A stretch of DNA of 64,000 nucleotides from Actinomyces vulturis (GCF_001687305.1 NZ_KV700385.1:186001-250000), one strand, 5' to 3'; counted from the first letter of the stretch, positions 21,808 to 30,839 are shown. Numbers and translations are program-made. Notes: generated by a model from the letters alone, not told the origin.

Positions 21808-22767
21808 TCAGTCGTAGACGGCTTCCTGGATTTCAGGAGTGTCGATATTGTCTTTGTCATACCATGCAAAGCCGGAGTCAACGGTTTTTTCTACTTCCTT
21901 GCCCTGGGCTGCGTCCCATGCGGTCATCACCGCGGTGTAGCCCATCTTGAAGGGATTTTGGGTGACTGAACCGGCAATGGCTCCTTCGCGAATGAGATCC
22001 ATCTGGTACTTGCCAGAGTCGAAACCCACCACGGTGACGTTCGCACCGGCACGCTTCACTACCTGTGCTGCTGCCACGGCGCCGTCATCATCGGTAGCGT
22101 ACATGCCGGCAAGGTTAGGGTGAGCTTGAAGCATGGCGGAGGCCTGCTGCTCAGCCACAGCCTGGTCGGAGTTGTTGTACTGCACGTCTACCACGGTGAT
22201 GCCTGGCGCGTTTTCTGCCAGGTAATCTTTGAAACCCTGTTCACGCTGTTGACCAGACAGTGATGTCTGAGAGTTGCAGACAATGGCCACTTCGCCCTGT
22301 CCGCCGAGCAGGTCACTCATGTGCTTGGCTGCATCGGCACTGGCTGCCACATTATCCGTGGCCACCGTTGAGACGGGGATAGAAGAACCGGGAACGCCGG
22401 AGTCGAAGGCAACCACAGGAATGGAAGCATCAGCGAACTGTTGAAGTGCTGCGGCTTCACTTTCTGCGTCGAGGGCTGCGAAAACGAGTGCAGTGGGGTG
22501 CTTGACAAAGACCTGGTTAAGTTGGTCGATCTGGCGGGCAACGTCGGATTCACTATCGGGACCGTTAAAGGTCACTTCGATTCCGAGTTCTTTACCAGCC
22601 TTCATGGCACCTTCCTTAGTGGCGTTCCAGAAAGGCGAGGAGGCTCCCTTCGCGATCACGGCGATGGTGCTCGCGTTAGCTGAGTTCTCTTTACCTCCGC
22701 GGCCACATGCTGCGCTAGCAAGCACAGGGGTTAAGGCAAGTGCGGTGAGCATCGTGCGGCGTTTCAT
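21808..22767 (-). CDS. Ribose-type sugar ABC transporter, substrate-binding lipoprotein
   Basis: This 319-aa protein is a periplasmic-binding-protein type 1 sugar receptor of the RbsB family, held outside the membrane. It begins KRRTMLTALALTPVLASAACGRGG, a signal peptide with a probable lipid-modified cysteine at about 20. The RbsB-like fold follows: IAVIAKGASSPFWNATKEGAMKAGKELG, then VVAFDSGVPG and GFDSGKYQMDLIREGAIAGSVTQNPFKMGY. It is the last gene of rbsA-rbsC-rbsB, after a 244-base spacer with a hairpin. The sugar cannot be deduced; ribose, allose or another monosaccharide is possible. Confidence 0.92.
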   Translation of the reverse strand: MKRRTMLTALALTPVLASAACGRGGKENSANASTIAVIAKGASSPFWNATKEGAMKAGKELGIEVTFNGPDSESDVARQIDQLNQVFVKHPTALVFAALDAESEAAALQQFADASIPVVAFDSGVPGSSIPVSTVATDNVAASADAAKHMSDLLGGQGEVAIVCNSQTSLSGQQREQGFKDYLAENAPGITVVDVQYNNSDQAVAEQQASAMLQAHPNLAGMYATDDDGAVAAAQVVKRAGANVTVVGFDSGKYQMDLIREGAIAGSVTQNPFKMGYTAVMTAWDAAQGKEVEKTVDSGFAWYDKDNIDTPEIQEAVYD

Positions 22768-22923
22768 TGGTGTCCTTTTCGTCAGTGACCGTGTTCATCA
22801 GCGAACGAAGCGGTCAGGTGGAGAAGTAGGCGATATGAAATTGTGGGAGTGACCTGCGGCGTCGATTGCGGCATTGCTAGCAATTCATCAGGGCCTGTCT
22901 CACTCAGGGGTGGCTGTCAGCAA

Positions 22924-22947
22924 CTCGAAGGGAAGGCAGTTCCCGAG
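22924..22947 (-). other. Hairpin in the rbsC-rbsB spacer
   Basis: An imperfect stem (CTCG..GGGAA against TTCCC..GAG) with a five-base loop lies in the 244-base gap between rbsC and rbsB. The nearby 12-bp palindrome ATTGCTAGCAAT is at 22873-22884. Such structures commonly raise the relative level of a binding-protein mRNA; that role is inferred. Confidence 0.4.
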
Positions 22948-23011
22948 GCTTGCGCGAGCGGCTTACAGTGGTCTGCACGTACAAACAGATGGTGAATCAA
23001 TACTCCTGCGC

Positions 23012-23977
23012 TTAGATTTTCTTGCTCTTAGAGCGGCGAACATCGAGGTATACAGCTGCGAGCACCACGGCGCCCAGCAAGATCTTTTGCCATTCGTCAG
23101 GCACGCCCAGGAGCACTGCTCCATTACGAATGGTGGCAATAAGAATGGCCCCCACCACAGATCCGATGACGCTAGCGCGTCCACCGGTCAGCGAAGCACC
23201 ACCGAGCACAGCAGCGGCGATGGCGTACATCTCGTAGGACTGGCCCACATCAGGTTTACCGGAGGCAAGTTTGGAGGCCATCACCACACCAGCCATGCCG
23301 GTAAACATGCCTGCCAGGATGTAAACGCGACGTTTCCATGTGCGTACATTGACGCCCGCCAGACGAGTAGCTTCTTCATTGGATCCTATGGCTAGTGCGT
23401 AACGGCCAATAAGGGTTTTATTGAGAAGAACCCAGGCAATAAGCACAGCAATAATGACAGGCCAAATGGCGTTGGTAATACCTGCAGTTTTGCCATTGCC
23501 TACTTTCAAGAAAGCAGCGAATCCGTTGAGTGGGATGGCTGACGTGCCGGTAAGAACCAGTGCACAGCCCCATGCCACGAGCATCATGGCCAAGGTGGCG
23601 ATCATGGGCTGCATCCGCAAGTCAGCCACGAGAATGCCGTTACACAGGCCTAACAAGCCGCCGGCGAGGATTCCTGCAATCACGCCTACCGCAATGCCTA
23701 CAGTTCCACCGATGCTGGTCATTACCAGTGCGGTGACCACACCGGTGAAAGCCAGGCCGAAACCGGGGGTGAGGTCAATGCCGCCGGTAGCGATAACAAA
23801 GGTTAATCCCAGGGCGATGAGGATATAAACGCTGGCATCAAGCAAGAGTGCAGAGATGTTTGCAACGGTAAGAAAGTAAGGGCTGGCAATGAAAAACGCG
23901 AGCCAGGTCAGAGCAAGAGTGGCCACAATGAGCGCTTGAGCTCGGTTGCGGGTAATGAAGGTCATGATGCTGCTCAT
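23012..23977 (-). CDS. Ribose-type ABC transporter permease
   Basis: This 321-aa integral membrane protein of the RbsC/BPD_transp_2 family has eight to ten hydrophobic helices and family motifs GGIDLTPGFGLAFTGVV, GNEEATRLAGVNVRTWKRRVYILAG and GGASLTGGRASVIGSVVGAILIATIRNG. It forms the membrane channel for the RbsA ATPase and RbsB receptor. Its ATG overlaps the rbsA stop (ATGA). Confidence 0.95.
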   Translation of the reverse strand: MSSIMTFITRNRAQALIVATLALTWLAFFIASPYFLTVANISALLLDASVYILIALGLTFVIATGGIDLTPGFGLAFTGVVTALVMTSIGGTVGIAVGVIAGILAGGLLGLCNGILVADLRMQPMIATLAMMLVAWGCALVLTGTSAIPLNGFAAFLKVGNGKTAGITNAIWPVIIAVLIAWVLLNKTLIGRYALAIGSNEEATRLAGVNVRTWKRRVYILAGMFTGMAGVVMASKLASGKPDVGQSYEMYAIAAAVLGGASLTGGRASVIGSVVGAILIATIRNGAVLLGVPDEWQKILLGAVVLAAVYLDVRRSKSKKI

Positions 23978-25581
23978 GGACGTGACTTCTCCGTTGTGGT
24001 TGCTACGTGATCTGAGGTTCGTGTCATGGATGCCTCGGAGGGGGCCAGGGGGGTGTCAGGGTGGTCGAACTGGGTGGCAAGTTCCATGATGGCTTCGCCG
24101 GTGGCTTGCCCATGGGAAAGTTCACCGGTTGTTCGCCCTTCGCACATCACCACGATGCGATCTGCGAGGCGTTGGAGTTCAGGGATTTCTGAGGAAATGA
24201 TGACAATGGCTTTGCCTTGGGCTGCCAATGATTCCAGGAGGGTATAGATCTCGTCTTTAGCGCCCACGTCAATGCCGCGGGTAGGTTCATCGACGATAAG
24301 TACATCGCAGTCACGGACCAACCAGCGAGCCAAGGCAACTTTCTGCTGGTTACCCCCAGAGAGGTTAGCAACGGTTTCATCGACGCTTGGTGTTTTGATG
24401 CGCAGCGAGGAAACGTACTTAACTGCTACCTCACGTGCATTGGAATCATTGATGAATCCTGCTTTGGACCATGTCTTGTAACTGGCCAAGGCGATGTTCT
24501 CAGTAACATCTTTATCCAACAGCAGGCCGAACACTTTACGATCTTCGGTAAGATAGCCGATTCCCTGGGCGGCAGCGTGTGCTGGAGTAGGGATACGGAC
24601 CTCTTTGCCATGCAAGGTAATAGTGCCGCTGGTCATGGGATCGGCACCCACCACGGCACGGGCCACTTCGGTACGTCCGGCCCCCATCAGTCCTGCCAGG
24701 CCAACGATTTCTCCCCCACGCACGTCCAGTGATGCGTCACGCACTCCGGGAGCTTGCAGATGGGAAATGCTCAGGCGCACGTCACCGAGGACTTTGGTAC
24801 TGGGGCCTTTGGTTGTGTCCACGTGGCGGCCCACCATAGCGGCGATGATGTCGGCGGTGGGTGGGGTGTGGTCAAAGGTAGCGACGGTTTTGCCGTCACG
24901 CATCACGGTGATGGCTTGGCACATCCTTTTTATCTCTTCCATGCGATGAGAGATGTAGATGACGCCGGTGGTGGGGCTAACAAAATTGTTGATAACACCG
25001 AAGAGTCGTTCGACTTCGGATCCAGTAAGAGCTGCGGTGGGTTCGTCCATGATGAGGATACGTGCACCCATGCTGAGTGAGCGGGCAATTTCCACCATTT
25101 GCTGAGCGGCGACGCTCAGGTGTCCCACCGGGGTTGAGGGATCAAGTTTGAGGCCGAGTTGGTCGAGGGCTTGGATGGCGCGTTCGCGCATGGCTGCACG
25201 ATCAATAAGGCGCGTGGCGTGAGGGAGAACAGAAGTCAAGGGGCCGCTTTTGCGTGGTTCGCGGCCCAAACAGATGTTCTGCTCAATAGAAAGATGCGGA
25301 GCCAGGGAGAGTTCCTGGTGGATGACGGCGATTCCGTGGGCGTGGGCTTGGCCTGGAGTTTGGGGACTGATCTCAGTACCGTCCATGACGATGTGGCCGG
25401 AATCGGCATGGTAGATACCGCCGATAATCTTCATGAGAGTGGATTTGCCTGCACCGTTTTCCCCGACTAGCGCGTGGACTTGGCCGGGTTGGAGGGTAAA
25501 ACTCACGTCGTCGAGTGCTTGGACGCCGGGGAAGGCTTTACTCACATGCTCTGCGTGAAGCAATGCGTGAGAGTTGACCAT
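23974..25581 (-). CDS. Ribose-type ABC transporter ATPase (two ABC domains)
   Basis: The 535-aa protein has two tandem ABC domains. The first has Walker A GENGAGKSTLMK (near 37), signature LSVAAQQMVEIARSL and Walker B ILIMDEP. The second has signature NLSGGNQQKVALARWL and Walker B VLIVDEPTRGIDVGAK (near 415); its Walker A position reads GLMGAGRTEVARA, the usual degenerate form of the RbsA/MglA family. It energises the sugar importer. The ATG follows GAAAGG. It is divergent from the lacI-type gene across a 130-base region holding two operator-like repeats. Confidence 0.96.
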   Translation of the reverse strand: MVNSHALLHAEHVSKAFPGVQALDDVSFTLQPGQVHALVGENGAGKSTLMKIIGGIYHADSGHIVMDGTEISPQTPGQAHAHGIAVIHQELSLAPHLSIEQNICLGREPRKSGPLTSVLPHATRLIDRAAMRERAIQALDQLGLKLDPSTPVGHLSVAAQQMVEIARSLSMGARILIMDEPTAALTGSEVERLFGVINNFVSPTTGVIYISHRMEEIKRMCQAITVMRDGKTVATFDHTPPTADIIAAMVGRHVDTTKGPSTKVLGDVRLSISHLQAPGVRDASLDVRGGEIVGLAGLMGAGRTEVARAVVGADPMTSGTITLHGKEVRIPTPAHAAAQGIGYLTEDRKVFGLLLDKDVTENIALASYKTWSKAGFINDSNAREVAVKYVSSLRIKTPSVDETVANLSGGNQQKVALARWLVRDCDVLIVDEPTRGIDVGAKDEIYTLLESLAAQGKAIVIISSEIPELQRLADRIVVMCEGRTTGELSHGQATGEAIMELATQFDHPDTPLAPSEASMTRTSDHVATTTEKSRP

Positions 25582-25622
25582 AGGTGCCTTTCGTTACGCA
25601 GTGTGGTGCATTGGCATTGGAC

Positions 25623-25654
25623 TAAGATCGATCTAGACTTAGATCGTTCTAGAC
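25623..25654. promoter_or_regulatory. Two tandem LacI-type operators
   Basis: Two 16-bp units stand head to tail: 25623-25638 (TAAGATCGATCTAGAC) and 25639-25654 (TTAGATCGTTCTAGAC), 14 of 16 bases identical. Each contains a near-palindrome around a central CG (AGATCG-A/T-TCT), as in many LacI-family operators. They lie in the divergent rbsA-lacI region and so probably bind the neighbouring regulator and control both directions. Confidence 0.65.
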
Positions 25655-25713
25655 AATAGCGCATAACGCTTGTCTACGTGAACAATCGCCGCCCCAAACA
25701 AGAATTGAGACTC

Positions 25714-26745
25714 ATGCCTCGCACCACCCGCCACACACGCCCCACCATGAAAGATGTGGCCCAGCGCGCAGGCGTTTCCCGAGCCTTAGTCTCAATCGTC
25801 ATGCGGGGTCAACCCGGCGCCTCCCCCACCAACCGCGAGCGCGTCATGCAGGCAGCACAAGAGTTGGGCTACACACTGGATGTAAACGCGCGGCGTCTTC
25901 GAGAAAGCACGTCCCGTGTACTCGGGGTGACATTCGAAGGACACGACCCCTTCACTGCACGCCTTCTCGACGCCGCCCACACCGCTGCCGTAGAACGCGG
26001 ACTAGATGTAGTGCTCACGATGACAGGCCAGTCAGTACCACTTTCTAAAGCACTATCAACACTGCATGATTCACGCTGCTTAGCCACGTTAGTGATCTCT
26101 TCAATCACGCCCGATATTGGTGTGCTTCCGTTACTCGATTCAACCCCTACTGCTTTTGTGGGTGCATACTGTCCACCAGGATTAGAGGGACGAGTCTCTG
26201 CCGCGCACACTGACGACGCCGCGGGCATCACTCTCATGGTCGACCATCTTTACACTTTGGGACACCGAGATGTGGCGGTCATGCGTGTCACTGGACGAAC
26301 CAGTGGCGATATCCGCGCCAATACCGCCATCGAGCGAGCACACGCCCTGGGCATGCAAATTCGAGAATTCCTGGTAGACGGATACGAAGAAGCGCACGGC
26401 GTGGCCGCAGGTCTGGAATTCGTTGCTCTCGATAAGGCTTCTCAACCCACAGCAGTCATGTGTGCCAATGATTCACTTGCCCTGGGCATGATGCATGTCC
26501 TGAGCCAAGCCGGTATCCATGTGCCGCATGACGTCTCATTAACTGGATTCGATGATGCGGGTTCTGGCCCATGGCCTACCGCCGCATCCCTTGGCCTGAC
26601 CACCGTACGCCAGAATGTCGATGCGATTACCGCGAGCGCCATGGACTCAATTCTTCGTGTAGCGCGAAGCAGCGACGATCACACGCAGTCCGTTTTAACT
26701 CCGGAATTGATCGTACGCTCATCTTCTGCCGCTCCAAGCCATTAG
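25714..26745 (+). CDS. LacI-family transcriptional regulator
   Basis: The N-terminal LacI helix-turn-helix reads TMKDVAQRAGVSRALVSIVMRGQPGASPTNRERVMQAAQELGY, followed by the hinge NARRLRE. A sugar-binding domain (about 65-340) has TAFVGAYCPPGL, CANDSLALGMMHVL and the typical SLTGFDDA. The protein is 343 aa from the ATG at 25714; a GTG at 25678 in frame would add 12 residues. It is divergent from the rbs-type importer and very likely its local regulator, with the importer's sugar as inducer (inference). Confidence 0.93.
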   Translation: MPRTTRHTRPTMKDVAQRAGVSRALVSIVMRGQPGASPTNRERVMQAAQELGYTLDVNARRLRESTSRVLGVTFEGHDPFTARLLDAAHTAAVERGLDVVLTMTGQSVPLSKALSTLHDSRCLATLVISSITPDIGVLPLLDSTPTAFVGAYCPPGLEGRVSAAHTDDAAGITLMVDHLYTLGHRDVAVMRVTGRTSGDIRANTAIERAHALGMQIREFLVDGYEEAHGVAAGLEFVALDKASQPTAVMCANDSLALGMMHVLSQAGIHVPHDVSLTGFDDAGSGPWPTAASLGLTTVRQNVDAITASAMDSILRVARSSDDHTQSVLTPELIVRSSSAAPSH

Positions 26746-27116
26746 TTTCGATCTCTTTCCTAGTGAGCTAACTTACTAATCAATCTGTTTTCTGCTGCCC
26801 TGGGTAACTACCCGCCATACTTCTACGCGCTACCGAACCACTTCACACCTTTCTTCCATCGCCTCTAATAACCCGACATATTCGGAGTCGCGAAACTTGA
26901 GTTTCGTTTGACAAGACGAAATAGAACACGGCAGTCAGGGCGAGGTTCGTCTCATCAGGTCATAAAAAACCGCCGCAATGGCGCAGTTGTAAGGATTGAC
27001 ACACCCTCATCGCGCATATCAGAAGCGAAACAGGGCAAACTAGGACATAAGGGACGCTTCACTATCTGCCGCCCCACCACACATGACTACCTGGACTCAT
27101 CCAGAAGGGAAACATC
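26746..27116. promoter_or_regulatory. Long pta upstream region with a 16-bp palindrome
   Basis: No gene is convincing in these 371 bases. A perfect inverted repeat (CGAAACT-TG-AGTTTCG, 26891-26906) sits directly before a TTGACA at 26908. A second TTGACA (26996-27001) could be the -35 box of a pta promoter, but no equally good -10 box stands at 17 nt. A 70-codon frame ending in the pta start shows no conservation signals and was not accepted. Confidence 0.4.
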
Positions 27117-29174
27117 GTGACGCGCAGTATTTACATTGCCTCACCCAACGCAGGGACGGGCAAATCAACCGTCGCACTGGGCCTAGTCTCCTCACTGACT
27201 AAGGTCGTTGCCAAGGTGGGTGTGTTCCGCCCGTTCGTCTCCAACCGCTCCGCTGATCCCTTCCTTACCACCCTGCTAGCCCGCTCCGGTTCTCCACTCA
27301 GCGCCGATGAATGCGTAGGTGTGACCTGGGATGAGTACCACGCCAATCCTGAAGACAGCCTCGCTCACATTGTCGATTCCTACCGTGCAGTGGCCAAAGA
27401 ACATGATGTGGTTATCATCGACGGCTCTGATTACGACGACGTAGCTGGCTCCCCCGAACTTGCACTTAATGCCCGCGTGGCCGCCAACCTCGGTGTTCCA
27501 GTCATGCTGGTCATGAACGCCTCCAACGTGTCTGTGGCTGACCTACGTTCCAGCGTTGAGGTTTCCATGAGTGAAATCGCCGAATACCACGCACGTACCG
27601 TGGCCGTGGTCGCTAATCGCTGCCCTGAGGAACTGCGCACTGAAGTCACCACCTCACTCTCTGAGATTGACGGGATCTCCGCTACCACGCTGCCAGAAGT
27701 TCCCCTGCTGTCAGCCCCTTGCGTTGGCGAAGTTGCCCGCGCTCTCCATGCCACCCTTTTTGCTGGAGATGAAGCATTACTCGAACGCGAAGCAGAAAGC
27801 ATGCTCGTGGGCGCTATGGACGTCTCCCATGTCCTAGAGCGTTTGGCTGATGGTCAAGTTGTTATCGTTCCCGCTGACCGCTCCGCTGTGATCGTAGCCT
27901 TAGCTGCCGCTCAGGCATCCACTTCTTTCCCCAACCTGGCTGGTTTGGTACTGAACGGTGGATTTACTATTCCTGAACACACCAAGCGTCTCATCACTGG
28001 TCTTGGCCAATCCATGCCCATCATGACCACCGACTTGGATACCTTCGAAGCAGCTTCCATCACCAGCGCTCTCAAGGGCAATCTGGCTAACGCCTCTGAA
28101 CGCAAGATTGACGTGGCTATTACTACCTTCGAAAAGGAGGCTGATCTCGAAGCACTCCTAGGTGCTCTCGAAGTTGAGCCTTCCGATGTAGTCACCCCGT
28201 TGATGTTCCAGGCGGAACTCATGGACCGTGCCCGTTCGAACCGTAAGACCATCGTTCTTCCCGAACCCGACGATGACCGCGTTCTGCGCGCTGCTGACGC
28301 CATCCTGCGTCATGAGGTTGCTCATCTGGTTCTTCTTGGCGATGAGGCTACTGTGCGCGCACGTGCAGCAGAACTCGGCCTGGACATCTCCGATGCTCGC
28401 GTCGTCGCCACTAACGATGCGGAACTGCTCCCGAAGTACGCCGAAGAGTTCGCTCGCCTGCGCGCCAAGAAGGGCGTGACCCTTGAAGAAGCACGTGAGA
28501 AGGTTCAGGACGTCTCTTACTTCGGTACCATGATGGTCCACATGGGTGATGCCGATGGCATGGTCTCCGGCGCTGCACACACCACCGCTCACACTATTGT
28601 TCCTTCTTTCCAGATCATCAAGACCAAGCCTGGCACCTCCATCGTCTCCTCCGTCTTCCTCATGCTGCTGGAAGATCGCGTCCTGGTCTATGGTGACTGC
28701 GCTGTAAACCCTGAGCCTACCGCTGAGGAACTAGCCGATATCGCCATTTCCTCCGCCGAAACTGCTCGCCAGTTCGGCGTGGATCCCCGCGTGGCCATGC
28801 TGTCCTTCTCTACCGGTACTTCCGGTAAGGGCGCTGACGTAGACAAGGTACGTACCGCTACTGAACTGGTTCGTCAGAAGGCTCCTGAACTCGCTGTGGA
28901 AGGTCCCATTCAGTACGACGCTGCGGTGGATCCCTCCGTGGCTGCACAGAAGGCCCCCGGTTCGGACGTTGCTGGACGCGCAACCGTGTTTATCTTCCCT
29001 GACCTGTCCGCAGGCAACATTGGTTACAAGGCCGTGCAGCGCTCCAGTGGCGCCATCGCCGTTGGCCCGATTCTCCAGGGACTGAATAAGCCCGTCAACG
29101 ACTTGTCCCGTGGCGCATTAGTTGAGGACATCATCAACACTGTCGCCATCACCGCAGTCCAGACTCAGGGCTGA
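27117..29174 (+). CDS. pta: Phosphate acetyltransferase (long form)
   Basis: Pta interconverts acetyl-CoA and acetyl phosphate. The 685-aa protein is the three-domain long form: an N-terminal P-loop domain related to dethiobiotin synthetase (SIYIASPNAGTGKSTVALGLVSS), a DRTGG regulatory domain (about 215-330) and the catalytic PTA domain (RKTIVLPEPDDDRVLRAAD, VSGAAHTTAHTIVPSFQIIKT, VAMLSFSTGTSGKGADVDKV, VFIFPDLSAGNIGYKAVQR). The GTG start has AGAAGGGAAA upstream. It is followed by ackA, separated by a hairpin, completing the acetate/ATP branch. Confidence 0.97.
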   Translation: MTRSIYIASPNAGTGKSTVALGLVSSLTKVVAKVGVFRPFVSNRSADPFLTTLLARSGSPLSADECVGVTWDEYHANPEDSLAHIVDSYRAVAKEHDVVIIDGSDYDDVAGSPELALNARVAANLGVPVMLVMNASNVSVADLRSSVEVSMSEIAEYHARTVAVVANRCPEELRTEVTTSLSEIDGISATTLPEVPLLSAPCVGEVARALHATLFAGDEALLEREAESMLVGAMDVSHVLERLADGQVVIVPADRSAVIVALAAAQASTSFPNLAGLVLNGGFTIPEHTKRLITGLGQSMPIMTTDLDTFEAASITSALKGNLANASERKIDVAITTFEKEADLEALLGALEVEPSDVVTPLMFQAELMDRARSNRKTIVLPEPDDDRVLRAADAILRHEVAHLVLLGDEATVRARAAELGLDISDARVVATNDAELLPKYAEEFARLRAKKGVTLEEAREKVQDVSYFGTMMVHMGDADGMVSGAAHTTAHTIVPSFQIIKTKPGTSIVSSVFLMLLEDRVLVYGDCAVNPEPTAEELADIAISSAETARQFGVDPRVAMLSFSTGTSGKGADVDKVRTATELVRQKAPELAVEGPIQYDAAVDPSVAAQKAPGSDVAGRATVFIFPDLSAGNIGYKAVQRSSGAIAVGPILQGLNKPVNDLSRGALVEDIINTVAITAVQTQG

Positions 29175-29182
29175 TACTTCTT

Positions 29183-29225
29183 CACTGCCGGCTAGGCGAC
29201 TTCATTCGTCGTTTGGCCGGCAGTG
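29183..29225 (+). terminator. Strong hairpin between pta and ackA
   Basis: Ten-bp arms (29183-29192 and 29216-29225) enclose a second short CGAC/GTCG stem. There is no T-run, so it may act as an mRNA stability or partial-termination element within the pta-ackA unit rather than a full terminator. Confidence 0.55.
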
Positions 29226-29309
29226 TCACCACTTTCACCCTCCACCACAAACCCGCTCGTTCTACCGCATGACCAATGCACTGTCGAGCACCCAAAGGAA
29301 AGGCAACGC

Positions 29310-30494
29310 GTGGCTGAGCGCACTGTTCTTGTTATTAACTCTGGTTCTTCCTCCATCAAGTACCAGCTTGTTGACCCCGATTCCGGCGATTCCTTGGCTT
29401 CCGGCATCGTCGAGCGCATCGGTGACACGACCGGCTCCATCACCCACAAGGTTGATGGCCGCAAAATCGAAATTGATGAGCCCGTTCCCGACCACGGATT
29501 TGGCTTGGCCGAAGTTCTCCGTTTATTCGATGAAGAAGGCCCCCGCCTTGAAGATGCCAACATTGTGGCCGTTGGCCACCGCGTGGTTCAGGGCGGACGC
29601 TACTTCTCCGGCCCCGCCCTCATCACCGATGAGGTTGTTGAGCGCATCGAGCAGCTCGTTCCCCTGGGCCCCCTCCATAATCCTGCTCACCTCAAGGGCA
29701 TCGAGGTTGGCCGCAAACTCCTAGCTGACGTTCCTCACGTCGCTGTTTTCGACACTGCCTTCTTCCAGGATCTCCCTGAAGAAGCAGCACGCTACGCTCT
29801 CAACCGCGAAGTTGCTGACAAGTACTCCATCCGCCGCTACGGCGCACACGGCACCAGCCACCAGTTCGTCTCCGCAGCTGTTGCTGAAAAGCTCGGCCGC
29901 GATGACCTCAAGCAGATCGTCTTGCACCTGGGTAACGGTGCCTCTGCCTCCGCAGTAGTCAACGGCCATGCCGTGGACACCTCCATGGGGTTGACTCCCC
30001 TTGAGGGCCTGGTCATGGGCGGGCGCACCGGCGATATTGACCCCGCAGCCGTCTTCCACCTCGTGCGTGTAGGCAAAATGACCATTGACGAGATTGATCA
30101 CCTCTTCAACCGCGAATCTGGTATGAAGGGGATGACCGGCGAAAGCGACATGCGCGAAGTTCGCCGCCTCATTAACGAAGGCGACCAAAACGCCATCGAT
30201 TCCTTTAACGTTTACATCCACCGCCTAGTGAAGTACGTCGGTGCTTACACCGCTGTCATGGGCGGTCTGGATGCCCTGACCTTCACCGCTGGTGTAGGAG
30301 AGAATGACTCTGATGTTCGTGCAGCCTTGTGCGAACGCTTGGCATTCATGGGAGTGAAGATCGACCTGGAAAAGAACGCTATTCGCTCCAGCGAGTCCCG
30401 CATCATCTCCACTCCTGATTCCTCTGTCACTGTCATGGTCTACCCCACCAACGAAGAATTGGCTATCGCCCGTCAAGCCATGACCCTCATCTGA
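29310..30494 (+). CDS. ackA: Acetate kinase
   Basis: AckA transfers phosphate from acetyl phosphate to ADP, yielding ATP and acetate. The 394-aa protein carries the family motifs VLVINSGSSSIKYQL, VGHRVVQGG, YGAHGTSHQFVS, HLGNGASASAV, TPLEGLVMGGRTGDIDP and FTAGVGEND. I start at GTG 29310, preceded by AAAGGAAAGG; the frame extends further upstream through the pta-ackA spacer without conservation. Confidence 0.97.
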   Translation: MAERTVLVINSGSSSIKYQLVDPDSGDSLASGIVERIGDTTGSITHKVDGRKIEIDEPVPDHGFGLAEVLRLFDEEGPRLEDANIVAVGHRVVQGGRYFSGPALITDEVVERIEQLVPLGPLHNPAHLKGIEVGRKLLADVPHVAVFDTAFFQDLPEEAARYALNREVADKYSIRRYGAHGTSHQFVSAAVAEKLGRDDLKQIVLHLGNGASASAVVNGHAVDTSMGLTPLEGLVMGGRTGDIDPAAVFHLVRVGKMTIDEIDHLFNRESGMKGMTGESDMREVRRLINEGDQNAIDSFNVYIHRLVKYVGAYTAVMGGLDALTFTAGVGENDSDVRAALCERLAFMGVKIDLEKNAIRSSESRIISTPDSSVTVMVYPTNEELAIARQAMTLI

Positions 30495-30557
30495 GGTTGG
30501 ATCACAAACACACGCGCTCACACGTCAGGCCCGTCCTTTTAGCGTGAGCAGTTACTT

Positions 30558-30598
30558 CGGTGGGGCAGGAACCGCTGCGGTTCCTGCCCCACCGTTTT
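30558..30598 (+). terminator. Terminator of pta-ackA
   Basis: Perfect 17-bp arms (30558-30574 and 30578-30594) with a three-base loop are followed by TTTT, 64 bases after the ackA stop. Confidence 0.85.
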
Positions 30599-30634
30599 CA
30601 TATGACAACATGACACGCTTCATGCTTCCTCGAT

Positions 30635-30665
30635 TTGCCAACACACAAGCCTCTGTGCGTACTAT
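30635..30665 (+). promoter_or_regulatory. Promoter of the NSS transporter leader
   Basis: TTGCCA (30635-30640) and TACTAT (30660-30665) are separated by 19 bases, slightly long. The predicted transcript would start at about 30672, the A of the ATG of a 15-codon leader peptide, i.e. a leaderless mRNA. Confidence 0.5.
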
Positions 30666-30671
30666 TGCACT

Positions 30672-30719
30672 ATGACATTACAAGACGGACTGATTATTAG
30701 CGGGTGCGCAGGTCTCTGA
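30672..30719 (+). CDS. Putative 15-aa leader peptide
   Basis: The short frame ATG...TGA encodes MTLQDGLIISGCAGL. It starts where the predicted promoter would place the first base of the mRNA. Its last codons form the 5' arm of a 10-bp stem (30700-30709 with 30747-30756), which is directly followed by an intrinsic terminator. This is the layout of ribosome-dependent attenuators. There is no obvious run of one amino acid codon; II and the single Cys are the only hints, so the sensed signal is unknown. It is too short to establish as translated from sequence alone. Confidence 0.45.
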   Translation: MTLQDGLIISGCAGL

Positions 30720-30790
30720 ACCAGCCACTCGCAAGCATTCAAGCCCGCGCACCCGCCCTCCACCCGAAGAAATCGGGAGAGGGTTTTTTT
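30700..30790 (+). promoter_or_regulatory. Attenuator-like leader before the NSS transporter
   Basis: Stem A pairs 30700-30709 with 30747-30756 (10 bp, perfect). An intrinsic terminator follows: arms 30756-30767 and 30773-30783 with loop AGAAA and seven T at 30784-30790. The transporter ATG comes 50 bases later, so the terminator lies inside its 5' leader and transcription must read through it. The GGGTG at 30702-30706 can pair with either of two CACCC blocks, one of them inside the terminator arm, allowing an alternative fold. Confidence 0.6.
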
Positions 30791-30839
30791 ATGCCCGTCA
30801 CTGCCTACACCCCGTAGACCAGCCCGAAAGGCTCGACTC

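Noticed and set aside
26908-27120. Seventy-codon basic frame ending at the pta start
   Set aside because: It begins at a TTG inside a -35-like box, has no ribosome site and no family resemblance, and probably only overlaps the pta promoter region.
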